From: Roseovarius sp. | Lineage (GTDB): Bacteria; Pseudomonadota; Alphaproteobacteria; Rhodobacterales; Rhodobacteraceae | DNA length: 49,104 bases | Direction: 5' to 3' | Assembly (NCBI GenBank): GCA_029212365.1 | Contig: JARGOC010000027.1 | Span: forward strand, 1-49,104 | Shown here: one piece after another, positions 15,965-24,146 of the stretch | Layout: the number at the start of each line of letters is the position of its first letter | Numbering within the stretch: position 1 is the stretch's first letter | Made by a program: the position numbers and the translations under genes | Notes under the pieces: model-generated | The model's input: the letters and a program-made list of their open reading frames with translations, nothing else | The model's database searches: none | Told to the model about the DNA's origin: nothing

Positions 15965-17416
15965 ATGTCTTTGAAATACAAACCTACCGTCACACGCCGC
16001 GCCTTTGTCGCGTCGTCGCTCGCGGGTGTGATGTCCACCGCTCTGCCTTTTCCGGGGATGGCAGAAGCCGTGACCCGGAAATTCTCGCTCCGAGCCGCTC
16101 CGGGAAGGACACGGCTTGTTCCTGAGCCACATCCCGACACCGTGGCCTGGTGCTACAACGGTAAGGTTCCGGGCCCGGAGATCCGCATCCGGCAAGGTGA
16201 TCGCCTGCAGGTCGAGGTTACCAACGACCTTGCGGAGGAAACCACCGTGCACTGGCATGGTGTCCGGCTTCCGAACGCAATGGACGGGGTGCCGCACCTT
16301 ACGCAGGCACCAATTGGACCGAGCAACAGGTTCGTTTACGAATTCGATGCGGTCGATGCCGGCACCTTCTGGTATCACCCCCACCAGCGCAGTTTCGAGC
16401 AGGTTGGGCGCGGGCTCTACGGTCCCCTCATCATCGAGGAGGCCAATCCACCTCGGGTCGACCGCGACGTCACCTGGGTTCTGGACGACTGGCGTCTGGC
16501 CGAAGACGCATCGATTTCGGATGACTTCGGCAATACCCATGATTTGAGCCACGCAGGCCGCCTCGGCAACACCGTGACGATCAATGGTCATGTGCCGGAA
16601 ACATTCGAGGTGGCATCGGGGGAACGGATCCGCCTCCGCCTGATTAACGCGGCGAATGCCAGAATATTCGCTCTCGATTTCGGGGACCATGCACCGCGCA
16701 TCATCGCGCTGGATGGGCAACCCGTCATGCCACATGAACCACCGGACGGTGTTGTCGTTCTTGGGTCCGCCATGCGCGCCGATGTGATCCTGGATTTTTC
16801 AGGTGAGCCAGATGCACGATCCCGGCTTGTAGACCGTGCCTATCGCGGGAACGATTTTCGGGTCCTCGATTTCACCTACGCTGAAACTGCCCTGCGCGAG
16901 GCTACACCTGACTGGCCGATCGCATTGCCCGTCAATCCCATTCCCGAACCTGACCTGAAGTCCGCGCAGCGCCACGAGGTGACGTTCACCGGTGGAATGA
17001 TGGGCATGATGGTGGAACGGGAGATGGGCCTTGAACCGCGTGACGGGATGATGGGCGGCGGAATGATGGGCATGATGCATGACGGGCGCGGCATCTGGTT
17101 CGTCAACGGAAAGGCCGCCGAGGGACATGTGCTTGACCCGTTCCTGACGCTGGAGCGAGGCGCGAGTCACGTCCTTGCAATGACCAACGCGACCGCCTTC
17201 GATCATCCGATCCATCTGCATGGCCATTCATTCCGCGTGATTAGTCGAAACGGTGCGCCGACCCAGCATCGGGAGTGGCAGGACACGGTGCTCATGGCCC
17301 CCCGAGAACGGGTCGAAATCGCCTTCGTCGCCGACAACCCCGGCGACTGGATGTTCCACTGCCACATTCTCGAACATCAAGCCGCGGGAATGATGGGCGT
17401 GATCCGCGTCGCATGA
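15965..17416 (+). CDS. Multicopper oxidase, CueO/CopA type, Tat-exported
   Basis: Periplasmic multicopper oxidase, probably oxidising Cu(I). A twin-arginine signal (TRRAFVASSLAGVMS) covers about residues 9-38. The four copper-ligand motifs are present: TTVHWHGVRL, GTFWYHPH, HPIHLHGHSF and WMFHCHILEHQAAGMM (T1 with Met). A Met-rich segment (GGMMGMMVEREMG and MMGGGMMGMMHDGRG) before the C-terminal domain resembles the CueO Met-rich insert. I chose ATG 15965 (483 aa) because the longer frame from 15854 places 37 residues before the Tat signal. Confidence 0.92.
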   Translation: MSLKYKPTVTRRAFVASSLAGVMSTALPFPGMAEAVTRKFSLRAAPGRTRLVPEPHPDTVAWCYNGKVPGPEIRIRQGDRLQVEVTNDLAEETTVHWHGVRLPNAMDGVPHLTQAPIGPSNRFVYEFDAVDAGTFWYHPHQRSFEQVGRGLYGPLIIEEANPPRVDRDVTWVLDDWRLAEDASISDDFGNTHDLSHAGRLGNTVTINGHVPETFEVASGERIRLRLINAANARIFALDFGDHAPRIIALDGQPVMPHEPPDGVVVLGSAMRADVILDFSGEPDARSRLVDRAYRGNDFRVLDFTYAETALREATPDWPIALPVNPIPEPDLKSAQRHEVTFTGGMMGMMVEREMGLEPRDGMMGGGMMGMMHDGRGIWFVNGKAAEGHVLDPFLTLERGASHVLAMTNATAFDHPIHLHGHSFRVISRNGAPTQHREWQDTVLMAPRERVEIAFVADNPGDWMFHCHILEHQAAGMMGVIRVA

Positions 17417-17433
17417 GCTCAGGAGGACCATAC

Positions 17434-18366
17434 ATGACAAACAGAACCGAACTCCCTCGGCAGACGAGACGCCATCTTCTGGCAACGGCATTTTGCGCAG
17501 GCGCAACCCTGACGCTGCCCGGCAAGCCGCAGGCGGCGGGCAGGCCGACGGACATTCGCCTGCTCGGCTTCGACGGCGACATATTGATGGCCGCAGGCGC
17601 TACATTGACGATCAGCCCCGACGGTGGTCGCAGCTGGTATGAGAGGCCAACGCCCACGCCGGTCGCCTCTGTCGCCACCCATCCTGCACGCCCAGGACGC
17701 ATACTTGCAGGTTTGGCGCAGGGCGGGGTGGTCGTGTCCGACGATGGCGGAGCAACCTGGACGGCCCGAAGCGAGGGGCTTGTCTCGGGCGAGGTCACCG
17801 CGCTGACCGTGGCCGCCGGAAATCCCGATATGTTCTATGCCGCAATCCGCGGCGACGGCCTTTGGAAGAGCGAGGATGCAGGCGCAACCTGGGCCCTGGC
17901 GATGGACCGGCCCTGGCTTGACGAGGCCGAGCGTGACCCTCTGACGCTGGCGTCGGTCGATCTCGAAACCGGGATGGGTGGCATATGGATTTATGCCGGA
18001 ACCGAGAAAGGCCTGACCCGCGTGCCGGACTGTTTCTGCCGCTGGCAGGATGTTCAGCCCGGCAACGCGATGGACGCTCTGGTGGCGGGCGATATACCGC
18101 CCGCTGAGGCACCACTGCCGACGGATGAGCCGGTCCTGTCGCTGGCCAGTGCCCTTACAGCACCGTCTACACTTTACGTGGCACTGCCTTCGGGGGTGTG
18201 GGCGTCGCAGGACGGCGGCGTGGTTTGGGCGCACAAAGCAGAAGGGCAGGGGAAGGCCATCGCGGTCCACCCAAGGGACGAAAATCACGTGGCCGCCATC
18301 CTCGACGGCACTCTGAAACTCAGCCGCGACGGCGGCGCAACCTGGACCGCAATCGCGGCCGCATGA
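17434..18366 (+). CDS. Exported BNR/sialidase-like repeat protein
   Basis: 310 aa with a Tat-like leader (RQTRRHLLATAFCAGATLTL). The body holds Asp-box/BNR repeats, e.g. SPDGGRSWYE, SDDGGATWTA, SEDAGATWAL, SQDGGVVWAH and SRDGGATWTA, which build a beta-propeller. No glycosidase active site is evident, so it is more likely a structural or binding protein. A strong AGGAGG site precedes ATG 17434. It lies between the oxidase and the DUF411 protein, suggesting a periplasmic copper role. Confidence 0.75.
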   Translation: MTNRTELPRQTRRHLLATAFCAGATLTLPGKPQAAGRPTDIRLLGFDGDILMAAGATLTISPDGGRSWYERPTPTPVASVATHPARPGRILAGLAQGGVVVSDDGGATWTARSEGLVSGEVTALTVAAGNPDMFYAAIRGDGLWKSEDAGATWALAMDRPWLDEAERDPLTLASVDLETGMGGIWIYAGTEKGLTRVPDCFCRWQDVQPGNAMDALVAGDIPPAEAPLPTDEPVLSLASALTAPSTLYVALPSGVWASQDGGVVWAHKAEGQGKAIAVHPRDENHVAAILDGTLKLSRDGGATWTAIAAA

Positions 18367-18377
18367 TGGAGAACCCC

Positions 18378-18866
18378 ATGAACAGAAGAATTTTCCTCGC
18401 TGCGCTTGGCGTCGGCGGAACCCTCGCATTCACGACGCTGACCTCGGCGCAAAACACCGAAGACGCGACCGGTCCAACAGTTCCTGATGCGGCAGGCGGA
18501 TCGAAACAGATCACGATCTGGCGCGATCCAGGCTGCGGCTGCTGTGACACCTACGCCGATTACCTGGAAGAAAACGGCTATGAAGTGACGCGTGTCGATG
18601 ACCGGAACTTTGACAAGCGCTCAATCGAAGTCGGCGTTCCCGAGCAGGGGCTCGGCTGTCATCTGGCCGAGATCGAAGGCTATTACGTCAGTGGGCTGGT
18701 GCCCGTGGACATCCTGGAAAGGCTGGTCGCCGACAGGCCGGAGATCACCGGCATAACCCTGCCGGGTATGCCTGCGAACGCGCCGGGCATGGCAAGTGTA
18801 AAGACCGGCACGCTCAAGACCTACGCATTCGGCGAAGACGGCTTATCCGTCTACTCCGATGAGTGA
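18378..18866 (+). CDS. DUF411 periplasmic metal-binding protein
   Basis: 162 aa with an N-terminal leader (NRRIFLAALGVGGTLAFTTL). The DUF411 core starts ITIWRDPGCGCCDTYADYL, and later GLGCHLAEIEGYYVSGLVPV and GITLPGMPANAPGM are the family blocks. DUF411 proteins go with copper and other metal resistance operons and are thought to bind metal through the CGCC motif. Start at ATG 18378 with GGAG before it. Its stop overlaps the next small gene. A paralogue is at 39463. Confidence 0.85.
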   Translation: MNRRIFLAALGVGGTLAFTTLTSAQNTEDATGPTVPDAAGGSKQITIWRDPGCGCCDTYADYLEENGYEVTRVDDRNFDKRSIEVGVPEQGLGCHLAEIEGYYVSGLVPVDILERLVADRPEITGITLPGMPANAPGMASVKTGTLKTYAFGEDGLSVYSDE

Positions 18867-18999
18867 AAGCATGGACATGATGACCGGCCCGATGATGGGG
18901 ACGATAATGTTCAGCGGCGGGCTTTTGTTCCTGCTCGTCGCCGCAGTTATGGCGCTCAGCGTCGTCGCGCTCGTAAAATACCTCAGGAGTTCGAGATGA
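18859..18999 (+). CDS. Met-rich single-pass membrane micropeptide (paralogue of 14662)
   Basis: 46 aa: MSESMDMMTGPMMGTIMFSG, a membrane helix (LLFLLVAAVMALSVVA) and LVKYLRSSR. It overlaps the DUF411 gene by 8 bases and the cytochrome gene by 4 (ATGA), so it is embedded in the operon and surely translated with it. It shares the Met-rich N-terminus and VALVKYLR end with the peptide at 14662. Confidence 0.7.
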   Translation: MSESMDMMTGPMMGTIMFSGGLLFLLVAAVMALSVVALVKYLRSSR

Positions 19000-19481
19000 G
19001 ACGGGCCGCACCAATCGGTGCCGTCTTCGTCGCACTATCCGCGGCCGGGTTTGCCGTCTTTGCGCAGTCGGAAAGTGACGAGGGATTTGTGGATGGGTTG
19101 TCCTTCCTCGGTGAGCCCGTGACCGCCGCGGACATCGCAGCAGGGCAGGCGCTTTATGCGGAGAATTGCGCATCCTGTCACGGTGCCGAACTGGAAGGGC
19201 AGCCCGACTGGCGTCGGCGTCTGGACACAGGGCGCATGCCCGCGCCGCCACATGACGACACCGGCCATACCTGGCACCATTCGGACCGGAACCTCTTTAT
19301 CGTGACCAAGGGCGGCGTCGGTGCCGGCGTGCCCGGTTACGAAAGCGACATGCCGGCATTCGAAGGCGTCCTGACTGACGACGAGATTGCCGATGTGCTC
19401 GCTTACATAAAGAGCACCTGGCCGGATCGGCAACGCAAAGTCCAGGCGGAAGTCTCCGCTAACGACAAAGGTGACTTATGA
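18996..19481 (+). CDS. Exported c-type cytochrome
   Basis: 161 aa with a signal peptide (about 1-23, ending AVFAQS). One haem site CASCH (NCASCHGAELEGQPDW) and a likely axial Met in SDMPAFEGVLTDDEIADVLA. Typical class I cytochrome c of metal-resistance clusters; it could take electrons from the copper oxidase. ATGA overlap with the previous gene and overlap with the next. A similar cytochrome is at 44790. Confidence 0.85.
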   Translation: MRRAAPIGAVFVALSAAGFAVFAQSESDEGFVDGLSFLGEPVTAADIAAGQALYAENCASCHGAELEGQPDWRRRLDTGRMPAPPHDDTGHTWHHSDRNLFIVTKGGVGAGVPGYESDMPAFEGVLTDDEIADVLAYIKSTWPDRQRKVQAEVSANDKGDL

Positions 19482-20050
19482 ACGCGATGGAGGAGCCACG
19501 TCGGAAGAAGTGTCGGTTTCTGACTATGTTGCCGGTGGCAATCTTCGCTTTCATCGGTGCGGGGTTTTACTGGGGTCTGCTCAACGGCGACGGTAGTTTG
19601 CCTTCACCGCTCATCGGCAAGCCGGTGCCCGAATTCGACCTGCCGCCGATAGAGGGGAGATCAGACGGTCTGTCGACTTCAGATCTGAAAGGGCAAGTAT
19701 CCATTGTCAACGTCTGGGCGTCCTGGTGCGTGCCGTGCCGGGTTGAGATGCCCTTGCTGAACGAACTGGCCGGTCGGGATGAAGTTACGATTTTCGGCAT
19801 TAACTACAAAGACCGTCCGGAGGAAGCATTGGGCTTTCTCAATGAGCTTGGTGACCCTTACACTCGCATCGGCGCCGACTGGAACGGGCGCGTGTCCATC
19901 GAATGGGGCGTCTACGGCTTGCCGGAGACCTTCGTGATCGATCCTGAGGGTAGGATCGCTTACAAGCATATCGGCCCTTTCAATCGCCGTTCTTTAGAGG
20001 AAGACATCCTTCCCGTTGTGCGGCGTCTTCAGGAAGGAGCAGGATCATGA
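19478..20050 (+). CDS. Thioredoxin-like thiol:disulfide protein, DsbE/CcmG type
   Basis: 190 aa, membrane-anchored by one N-terminal helix (about 13-35). The thioredoxin-like domain has WASWCVPCRVEMPLLNEL and the cis-Pro region YGLPETFVIDPEGRIAYKHI, both typical for CcmG/DsbE. Role: reduction of periplasmic disulfides, for example in apocytochrome c or copper proteins. It overlaps its neighbours by 4 bases on both sides and probably receives electrons from the CcdA protein at the end of the cluster. Confidence 0.87.
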   Translation: MNAMEEPRRKKCRFLTMLPVAIFAFIGAGFYWGLLNGDGSLPSPLIGKPVPEFDLPPIEGRSDGLSTSDLKGQVSIVNVWASWCVPCRVEMPLLNELAGRDEVTIFGINYKDRPEEALGFLNELGDPYTRIGADWNGRVSIEWGVYGLPETFVIDPEGRIAYKHIGPFNRRSLEEDILPVVRRLQEGAGS

Positions 20051-20571
20051 AACGACGCGAATTGTTGGCAGGCATGGCGGCGCTAAGCGTCGCAGGGCCG
20101 GTTCAAGCTAGACCATTAATACCGCTTCACGACACGCCGCGGGAGATGCTGTCGCCACCCTTTGTGGACGGGGCGGGGCGCGATCTGACACTGGCGGATT
20201 TTCAAGGCAGGGTAGTGCTGCTGAATCTCTGGGCGACCTGGTGTGTTCCCTGTCGCGAAGAGATGCCGACGCTCGACGCATTGCAGGAAAAGCTGGGTGG
20301 GGACGAGTTCCATGTACTGGCATTGTCGATCGACCGCGCGGGAATGAAGGTGGTGCGCCGCTTCTACGAGGAAATCGGCATTCGCCATCTGGGAATGTAC
20401 CTTGCCGACAGCACACGGGCGATGCTGGCATTCGGTGCTCTGGGCCTTCCCACCACGATCCTGATCGACCGCGACGGTTTCGAGCGCGGACGACTTGTAG
20501 GGCCGGCTGAATGGGACAGCCCCGAAGTCATGGCCCAAATCCAGACCATCATCAACGAAAGGAGTGAATAA
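20047..20571 (+). CDS. TlpA-like periplasmic thioredoxin
   Basis: 174 aa with a signal-like N-terminus (RRELLAGMAALSVAGPVQA). The redox motif is LWATWCVPCREEMPTL, with cis-Pro GALGLPTTILIDRDG. A second redoxin directly following a DsbE-like one. It may maintain copper-binding Cys of Sco or oxidase-type proteins. It overlaps the preceding gene by ATGA. Confidence 0.87.
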   Translation: MKRRELLAGMAALSVAGPVQARPLIPLHDTPREMLSPPFVDGAGRDLTLADFQGRVVLLNLWATWCVPCREEMPTLDALQEKLGGDEFHVLALSIDRAGMKVVRRFYEEIGIRHLGMYLADSTRAMLAFGALGLPTTILIDRDGFERGRLVGPAEWDSPEVMAQIQTIINERSE

Positions 20572-20574
20572 CCA

Positions 20575-20814
20575 ATGTCTGAAACATCACCTCACACTGA
20601 AAAACCGGAGGTACGTCTGTGGCGGCCGCAATTGGGACAGCGCGGCCTAATTCTTACGTCAATGGCGATCATAGGTGCCGGGCTTTACCTGAACTGGGGC
20701 TGGGTGACGGCCATCGGAGCCGCCCCGCTGATCCTGGCGCTGGCACCTTGCGCCGTGATGTGCGGGCTTGGCGTCTGCGTGATGTGTAAATCCAAATCAT
20801 GCGACAAAAAATAA
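20575..20814 (+). CDS. Small membrane protein with Cys-rich C-terminus
   Basis: 79 aa. Two membrane segments (about 25-44 and 46-68) and the end CGLGVCVMCKSKSCDKK with four Cys. No family recognised. The Cys tail could bind metal. It starts 3 bases after the TlpA-like gene. A GTCGAGGGA/TCCCGAC hairpin follows (about 20838-20860) without a T-run. Confidence 0.65.
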   Translation: MSETSPHTEKPEVRLWRPQLGQRGLILTSMAIIGAGLYLNWGWVTAIGAAPLILALAPCAVMCGLGVCVMCKSKSCDKK

Positions 20815-20887
20815 TAATTCGACCGAAGAGCCGATCGTGTCGAGGGACTGATCCCGACAACCTCAAGAAACCTTAAGGAGAATCTGA

Positions 20888-21169
20888 ATGACACTTTTCA
20901 AGAAGCTGAGCATGGCGGCTGCCGTAACTACATTGGTGGCAACCGGCGTGGTTGCCCAGGACAACACCGGTTCGTCCGGCCAGATGATGGACGGTGGGAG
21001 TGGCATGGCCGGTAACATGATGAACGGCGATATGTCCGGTATGCAGGGCATGATGTCCATGATGCAAATGATGCAGCAAATGGGCCCGATGATGAAGGCC
21101 TGTACCGAGATGATGAAGGCGATGAACGGCTCCATGGATGAAACCGCCCCTTCGACCGACATGGGCTGA
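20888..21169 (+). CDS. Met-rich exported protein
   Basis: 93 aa with a signal peptide (about 1-23). The mature part is extremely Met-rich (MMDGGSGMAGNMMNGDMSGM and further MMxMMQMMQQM runs), with one Cys (ACTEMM). Met clusters bind Cu(I) in periplasmic copper proteins. AAGGAG precedes the ATG. It is likely a periplasmic copper buffer; no named family assigned. Confidence 0.7.
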   Translation: MTLFKKLSMAAAVTTLVATGVVAQDNTGSSGQMMDGGSGMAGNMMNGDMSGMQGMMSMMQMMQQMGPMMKACTEMMKAMNGSMDETAPSTDMG

Positions 21170-21179
21170 ATAGCCATCG

Positions 21180-21199
21180 CCGGGGGCTGTTGTCCCCGG
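21180..21199 (+). terminator. GC-rich hairpin between two cluster genes
   Basis: CCGGGG (21180-21185) pairs with CCCCGG (21194-21199) around an 8-base loop. There is no T-run after it, so it is more likely an RNA stabiliser or weak attenuator than a full terminator. Confidence 0.35.
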
Positions 21200-21221
21200 T
21201 GATAAGACGGGAAAAATAGAG

Positions 21222-21977
21222 ATGACATTCAAATCTGCCCTTCACATGCTTGCAGTCTTGCTCTGGGCGCTGATTTCTGCGCCCACGACTTCGCTGGCCC
21301 AGCAATCGACACCACTCGACCAGGTTGAGCAAGAGGCCATCAAAGCCTTGATCCTGCAAACCATTCGCGAGAACCCGGAAGTTCTGGTGGATACGCTCCT
21401 GGCCTTCCAGGAAGAGGCTCAGGCACAAGCCCAGGCCGAACAACGTGCTGCTATCGCACGCGTGGGAGAACTCCTGCACGCAGACGTAAACACCGGCGTG
21501 ATGGGCAATCCTGATGGCGACATCGTGCTTGTCGAATACTTCGACTACAACTGCCCCTACTGCCGAAGTGCGGCCCCGGTCCTTTTCGAATTAATCGAAG
21601 AGAACTCCGACCTGCGCATCATCATGCGGGAGTGGCCAATTCTCGGACCCGACTCCGAACTGGCGGCTCGAGCGTCGCTTGCCGCGATAAAACAGAACAA
21701 ATTTGTGGCCTTCCACGAAGCATTGATGGCACAGCCACGGGCCAACGCCGTCTTGATAAGACGGGCTGCTGAGCAGGCGGGGTTGGATTATGACCTATTG
21801 CAGGCGGACATGGCCGCGCCTGAAGTCGATGCTCATATCGCAAAGTCTCACGATCTTGCACGGCAGCTTGGAATATCCGGCACACCGACGTTTCTGATCG
21901 GGGAGACGCTTATTCCTGGATTGTTGGAAAAGGCCGATCTTCAGGCTTTGATTGCGGAGGCCGGAGGTGTCGATTGA
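21222..21977 (+). CDS. DsbA/ScsC-like periplasmic thiol oxidoreductase
   Basis: 251 aa with a signal peptide (about 1-27). An N-terminal helical stretch (about 30-85, rich in Gln, Ala and Glu) may drive oligomerisation as in ScsC/DsbG-type proteins. The redox site is YFDYNCPYCRSAAPVL and the cis-Pro loop LGISGTPTFLIGE. It oxidises or isomerises disulfides in the periplasm. Its end overlaps the Sco gene. Confidence 0.87.
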   Translation: MTFKSALHMLAVLLWALISAPTTSLAQQSTPLDQVEQEAIKALILQTIRENPEVLVDTLLAFQEEAQAQAQAEQRAAIARVGELLHADVNTGVMGNPDGDIVLVEYFDYNCPYCRSAAPVLFELIEENSDLRIIMREWPILGPDSELAARASLAAIKQNKFVAFHEALMAQPRANAVLIRRAAEQAGLDYDLLQADMAAPEVDAHIAKSHDLARQLGISGTPTFLIGETLIPGLLEKADLQALIAEAGGVD

Positions 21978-22608
21978 ACCCAGTGAAACCCCTCCGAAAG
22001 TGCTGCTCCTGAGATCTATATTGTGGGGCAGTGTGTTTGTGGCCATTGCCGGGGTGGCGATCTTCTCCGCCTTGGAAATGTACCTCGGCAATGGATCGAA
22101 GACTGTCCGCTATTCGGGCGAGGCGGATATTCGATCCGAATTTTCACTCACGGATCACACCGGACAGGAGATGACCCAAGCCGATTACGCCGATCGTTGG
22201 CAGCTTGTTTTCTTCGGCTTCACCCACTGCCCTGACATCTGCCCCACCACACTCGCCTACATGTCGGGCGTTCTGGATTTGCTCGGTGATGATGCGGACC
22301 AGGTGGCACCGATCTTCATCACGGTCGACCCGGAACGCGACACTGTGCCAGTTATGGCTGAATATGTATCAGTCTTTCATCCGAGCCTGATTGGCCTGAC
22401 CGGGACCGAAGCGCAGGTTGCTGAGGCGGCCAGAAACTTTCGCACATGGTACGAGCGGACGGAGAATGATAGCGCGCCGGACGGTTATTTCATGGCGCAT
22501 GGCGGATACATCTACCTCATGCAGCCCAGTGGCGAATTTGAGGCGGTCTATCAGGAAGGCGGTCAACCGCCTGAGGTGCTGGCGCAGGAAATCCGCAAAA
22601 AACTATAA
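21967..22608 (+). CDS. Sco-family copper chaperone/thiol reductase
   Basis: 213 aa, anchored by one N-terminal helix (about 15-38). Copper motif FTHCPDICPTTLAYM and the distal His within YFMAHGGYIYLM; VDPERDTVPVMAEYV is the conserved block. Sco proteins load CuA sites or reduce their Cys. I chose GTG 21967, which has GGAGG six bases upstream; a TTG at 21952 is possible. It overlaps the DsbA-like gene by 11 bases. Confidence 0.9.
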   Translation: MSIEPSETPPKVLLLRSILWGSVFVAIAGVAIFSALEMYLGNGSKTVRYSGEADIRSEFSLTDHTGQEMTQADYADRWQLVFFGFTHCPDICPTTLAYMSGVLDLLGDDADQVAPIFITVDPERDTVPVMAEYVSVFHPSLIGLTGTEAQVAEAARNFRTWYERTENDSAPDGYFMAHGGYIYLMQPSGEFEAVYQEGGQPPEVLAQEIRKKL

Positions 22609-22625
22609 ACAATGGAACTTACCGA

Positions 22626-23060
22626 ATGAAAATCACGACACTTGCAACCGCGCTTACTTTCTGGCCGTTCTTCGCATCGGCCGATGTAACGATATCAGAC
22701 GGTTGGGCCCGCGCGAGCATCCTCGCCTCCCGCCCAGCTGCGGCTTATCTCACGCTCACGAGCGATCAGGTTGATCAACTGGTCGCAATCACGACACCGA
22801 TCGCTGGTAACGTTACGATTCATGCTGTCGAGACCAGTGATGATGGCGTTAGCCGAATGGTTGAAGTCGACGCCTTGGACCTGCCCGCGGGAGAACCGGT
22901 GACCCTGGCACCGGGCGGCATGCATCTGATGCTGATGGGCTTATCGGAAAAACTCGAAGAAGGCACCGAATTGCCATTGACCATGACTTTCGCATCGGGT
23001 GTCCGAATGGAAGTTAGCGTCCCGGTTCTAGGGCCGGGCGCAGTGGGGCCGCAGGAGTAA
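22626..23060 (+). CDS. PCuAC-type periplasmic copper chaperone
   Basis: 144 aa with a signal peptide (about 1-19). The PCuAC ligand blocks are present: TIHAVETSDDGVSRMVEVD and APGGMHLMLMG. PCuA(C) hands Cu(I) to Sco and cytochrome oxidase CuA. It follows sco directly, the usual pairing; a second sco-PCuAC pair is at 41286-42373. Confidence 0.9.
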   Translation: MKITTLATALTFWPFFASADVTISDGWARASILASRPAAAYLTLTSDQVDQLVAITTPIAGNVTIHAVETSDDGVSRMVEVDALDLPAGEPVTLAPGGMHLMLMGLSEKLEEGTELPLTMTFASGVRMEVSVPVLGPGAVGPQE

Positions 23061-23065
23061 CAGCC

Positions 23066-23626
23066 ATGAAAAACATACTCCTGCTGATAGCCCTCGCCGC
23101 GGGCCTCCCGGCCCACGCAGATCATCCCGGCGACCGTCTTGACGAGGTGATGACACAGAAAGAACCTGCTTTCACTGCCGCTGATCTAAACGATTTGCCT
23201 GTGTTGGATCTGCTCGGTCCAGACGCAGAACCGTGGGATCTGTTAAGCCTCTCAGATCAGGTCGTCGTCCTTAGTTTTGTACAAGCCACTTGCGGAGAGC
23301 CTTGTGCTGATCAGCAGGCGCTTCTGGCAAAGGTGAGAGACGGTGTGAATGCGTCACCCATGCTGGACATGGTGACCTTTCTTGTGGTGAGTGACACCAA
23401 TGATCCGTTTCCCGGATCGGTGCCCGAAAATTTGGTCATCGCCCGCTCACAAGAGCCGATAGAAGATCTGATCGAGCAGTATCGCGCGATTGCGCCAAAC
23501 CTTCCCGAGGCTCCGTTGGTGCATGTAATAGCGCGCGGCAACCGCCATGCCGGAGTGTTTGCAGGTTCCACCTTCCGCCACATCAGCATGATCCTGTACG
23601 TCAACGGCCTGACCAACGCGCATTAG
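23066..23626 (+). CDS. Sco/thioredoxin-like exported protein
   Basis: 186 aa with a signal peptide (about 1-18). FVQATCGEPCADQQALLAKV resembles the CxxxC site of Sco proteins (CGEPC) in a thioredoxin-like fold, and LVHVIARGNRH may hold the distal ligand region. It is divergent and lacks the VDPERD block. Probably a redox or copper chaperone. ATG is 5 bases after the PCuAC stop. Confidence 0.68.
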   Translation: MKNILLLIALAAGLPAHADHPGDRLDEVMTQKEPAFTAADLNDLPVLDLLGPDAEPWDLLSLSDQVVVLSFVQATCGEPCADQQALLAKVRDGVNASPMLDMVTFLVVSDTNDPFPGSVPENLVIARSQEPIEDLIEQYRAIAPNLPEAPLVHVIARGNRHAGVFAGSTFRHISMILYVNGLTNAH

Positions 23627-23645
23627 GCGAAGAACGGACCCCAGC

Positions 23646-24146
23646 ATGACAGCGAACACAAAAATCTTTGAGACAAGCGACACCGGATGGCTGTCCGTCA
23701 TCCGCCGATACGTCGTCTATTCCGCTGTCTGGCACCTGATCTGGGAAATGGCACATATCCCGCTCTACTCGATCTGGGTTGAAGGCACCTGGAGTGAAAT
23801 TGGGTTCGCGATCGTGCATTGCACCGGCGGAGACCTGTTGATTGCCATGAGTACGCTCTTGCTCGCCCTGTTTCTCGTTGGGGGGCATGCATGGCCGTCA
23901 GAACGCGCAGGACGAGTTCTGCTTCTGACCGTGGCCTTAGGCGTCTCTTACACGATTTTCAGCGAGTGGCTGAACATCGTGATCCGGGCGGCCTGGGCCT
24001 ATCGCGACTTCATGCCTGTGGTCCCCGTCATTGATGCCGGTCTCACGCCCCTGCTGCAATGGATCATCGTCCCGACCCTGGCGTACTGGGCCGCTGCCAA
24101 AGTACCTCTGCGCAAGCTATTGAGGGGTGAAGGTTATTCATGGTAG
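23646..24146 (+). CDS. Conserved multi-pass membrane protein, function unknown
   Basis: 166 aa with four to five membrane segments. Conserved-looking polar residues occur in WHLIWEMAHIPLYSIW, HCTGGDLLIA and FSEWLNIVIRAAWAYRDFMP. The His and Glu within helices suggest metal or haem interaction, but I assign no function. It overlaps ccdA by 7 bases and is part of the copper cluster. Confidence 0.65.
   Translation: MTANTKIFETSDTGWLSVIRRYVVYSAVWHLIWEMAHIPLYSIWVEGTWSEIGFAIVHCTGGDLLIAMSTLLLALFLVGGHAWPSERAGRVLLLTVALGVSYTIFSEWLNIVIRAAWAYRDFMPVVPVIDAGLTPLLQWIIVPTLAYWAAAKVPLRKLLRGEGYSW

Noticed and set aside
16986..17080. GATG/ATGATG-rich tandem sequence in the oxidase gene
   Set aside because: It encodes the Met-rich insert expected of copper oxidases rather than a non-coding repeat.
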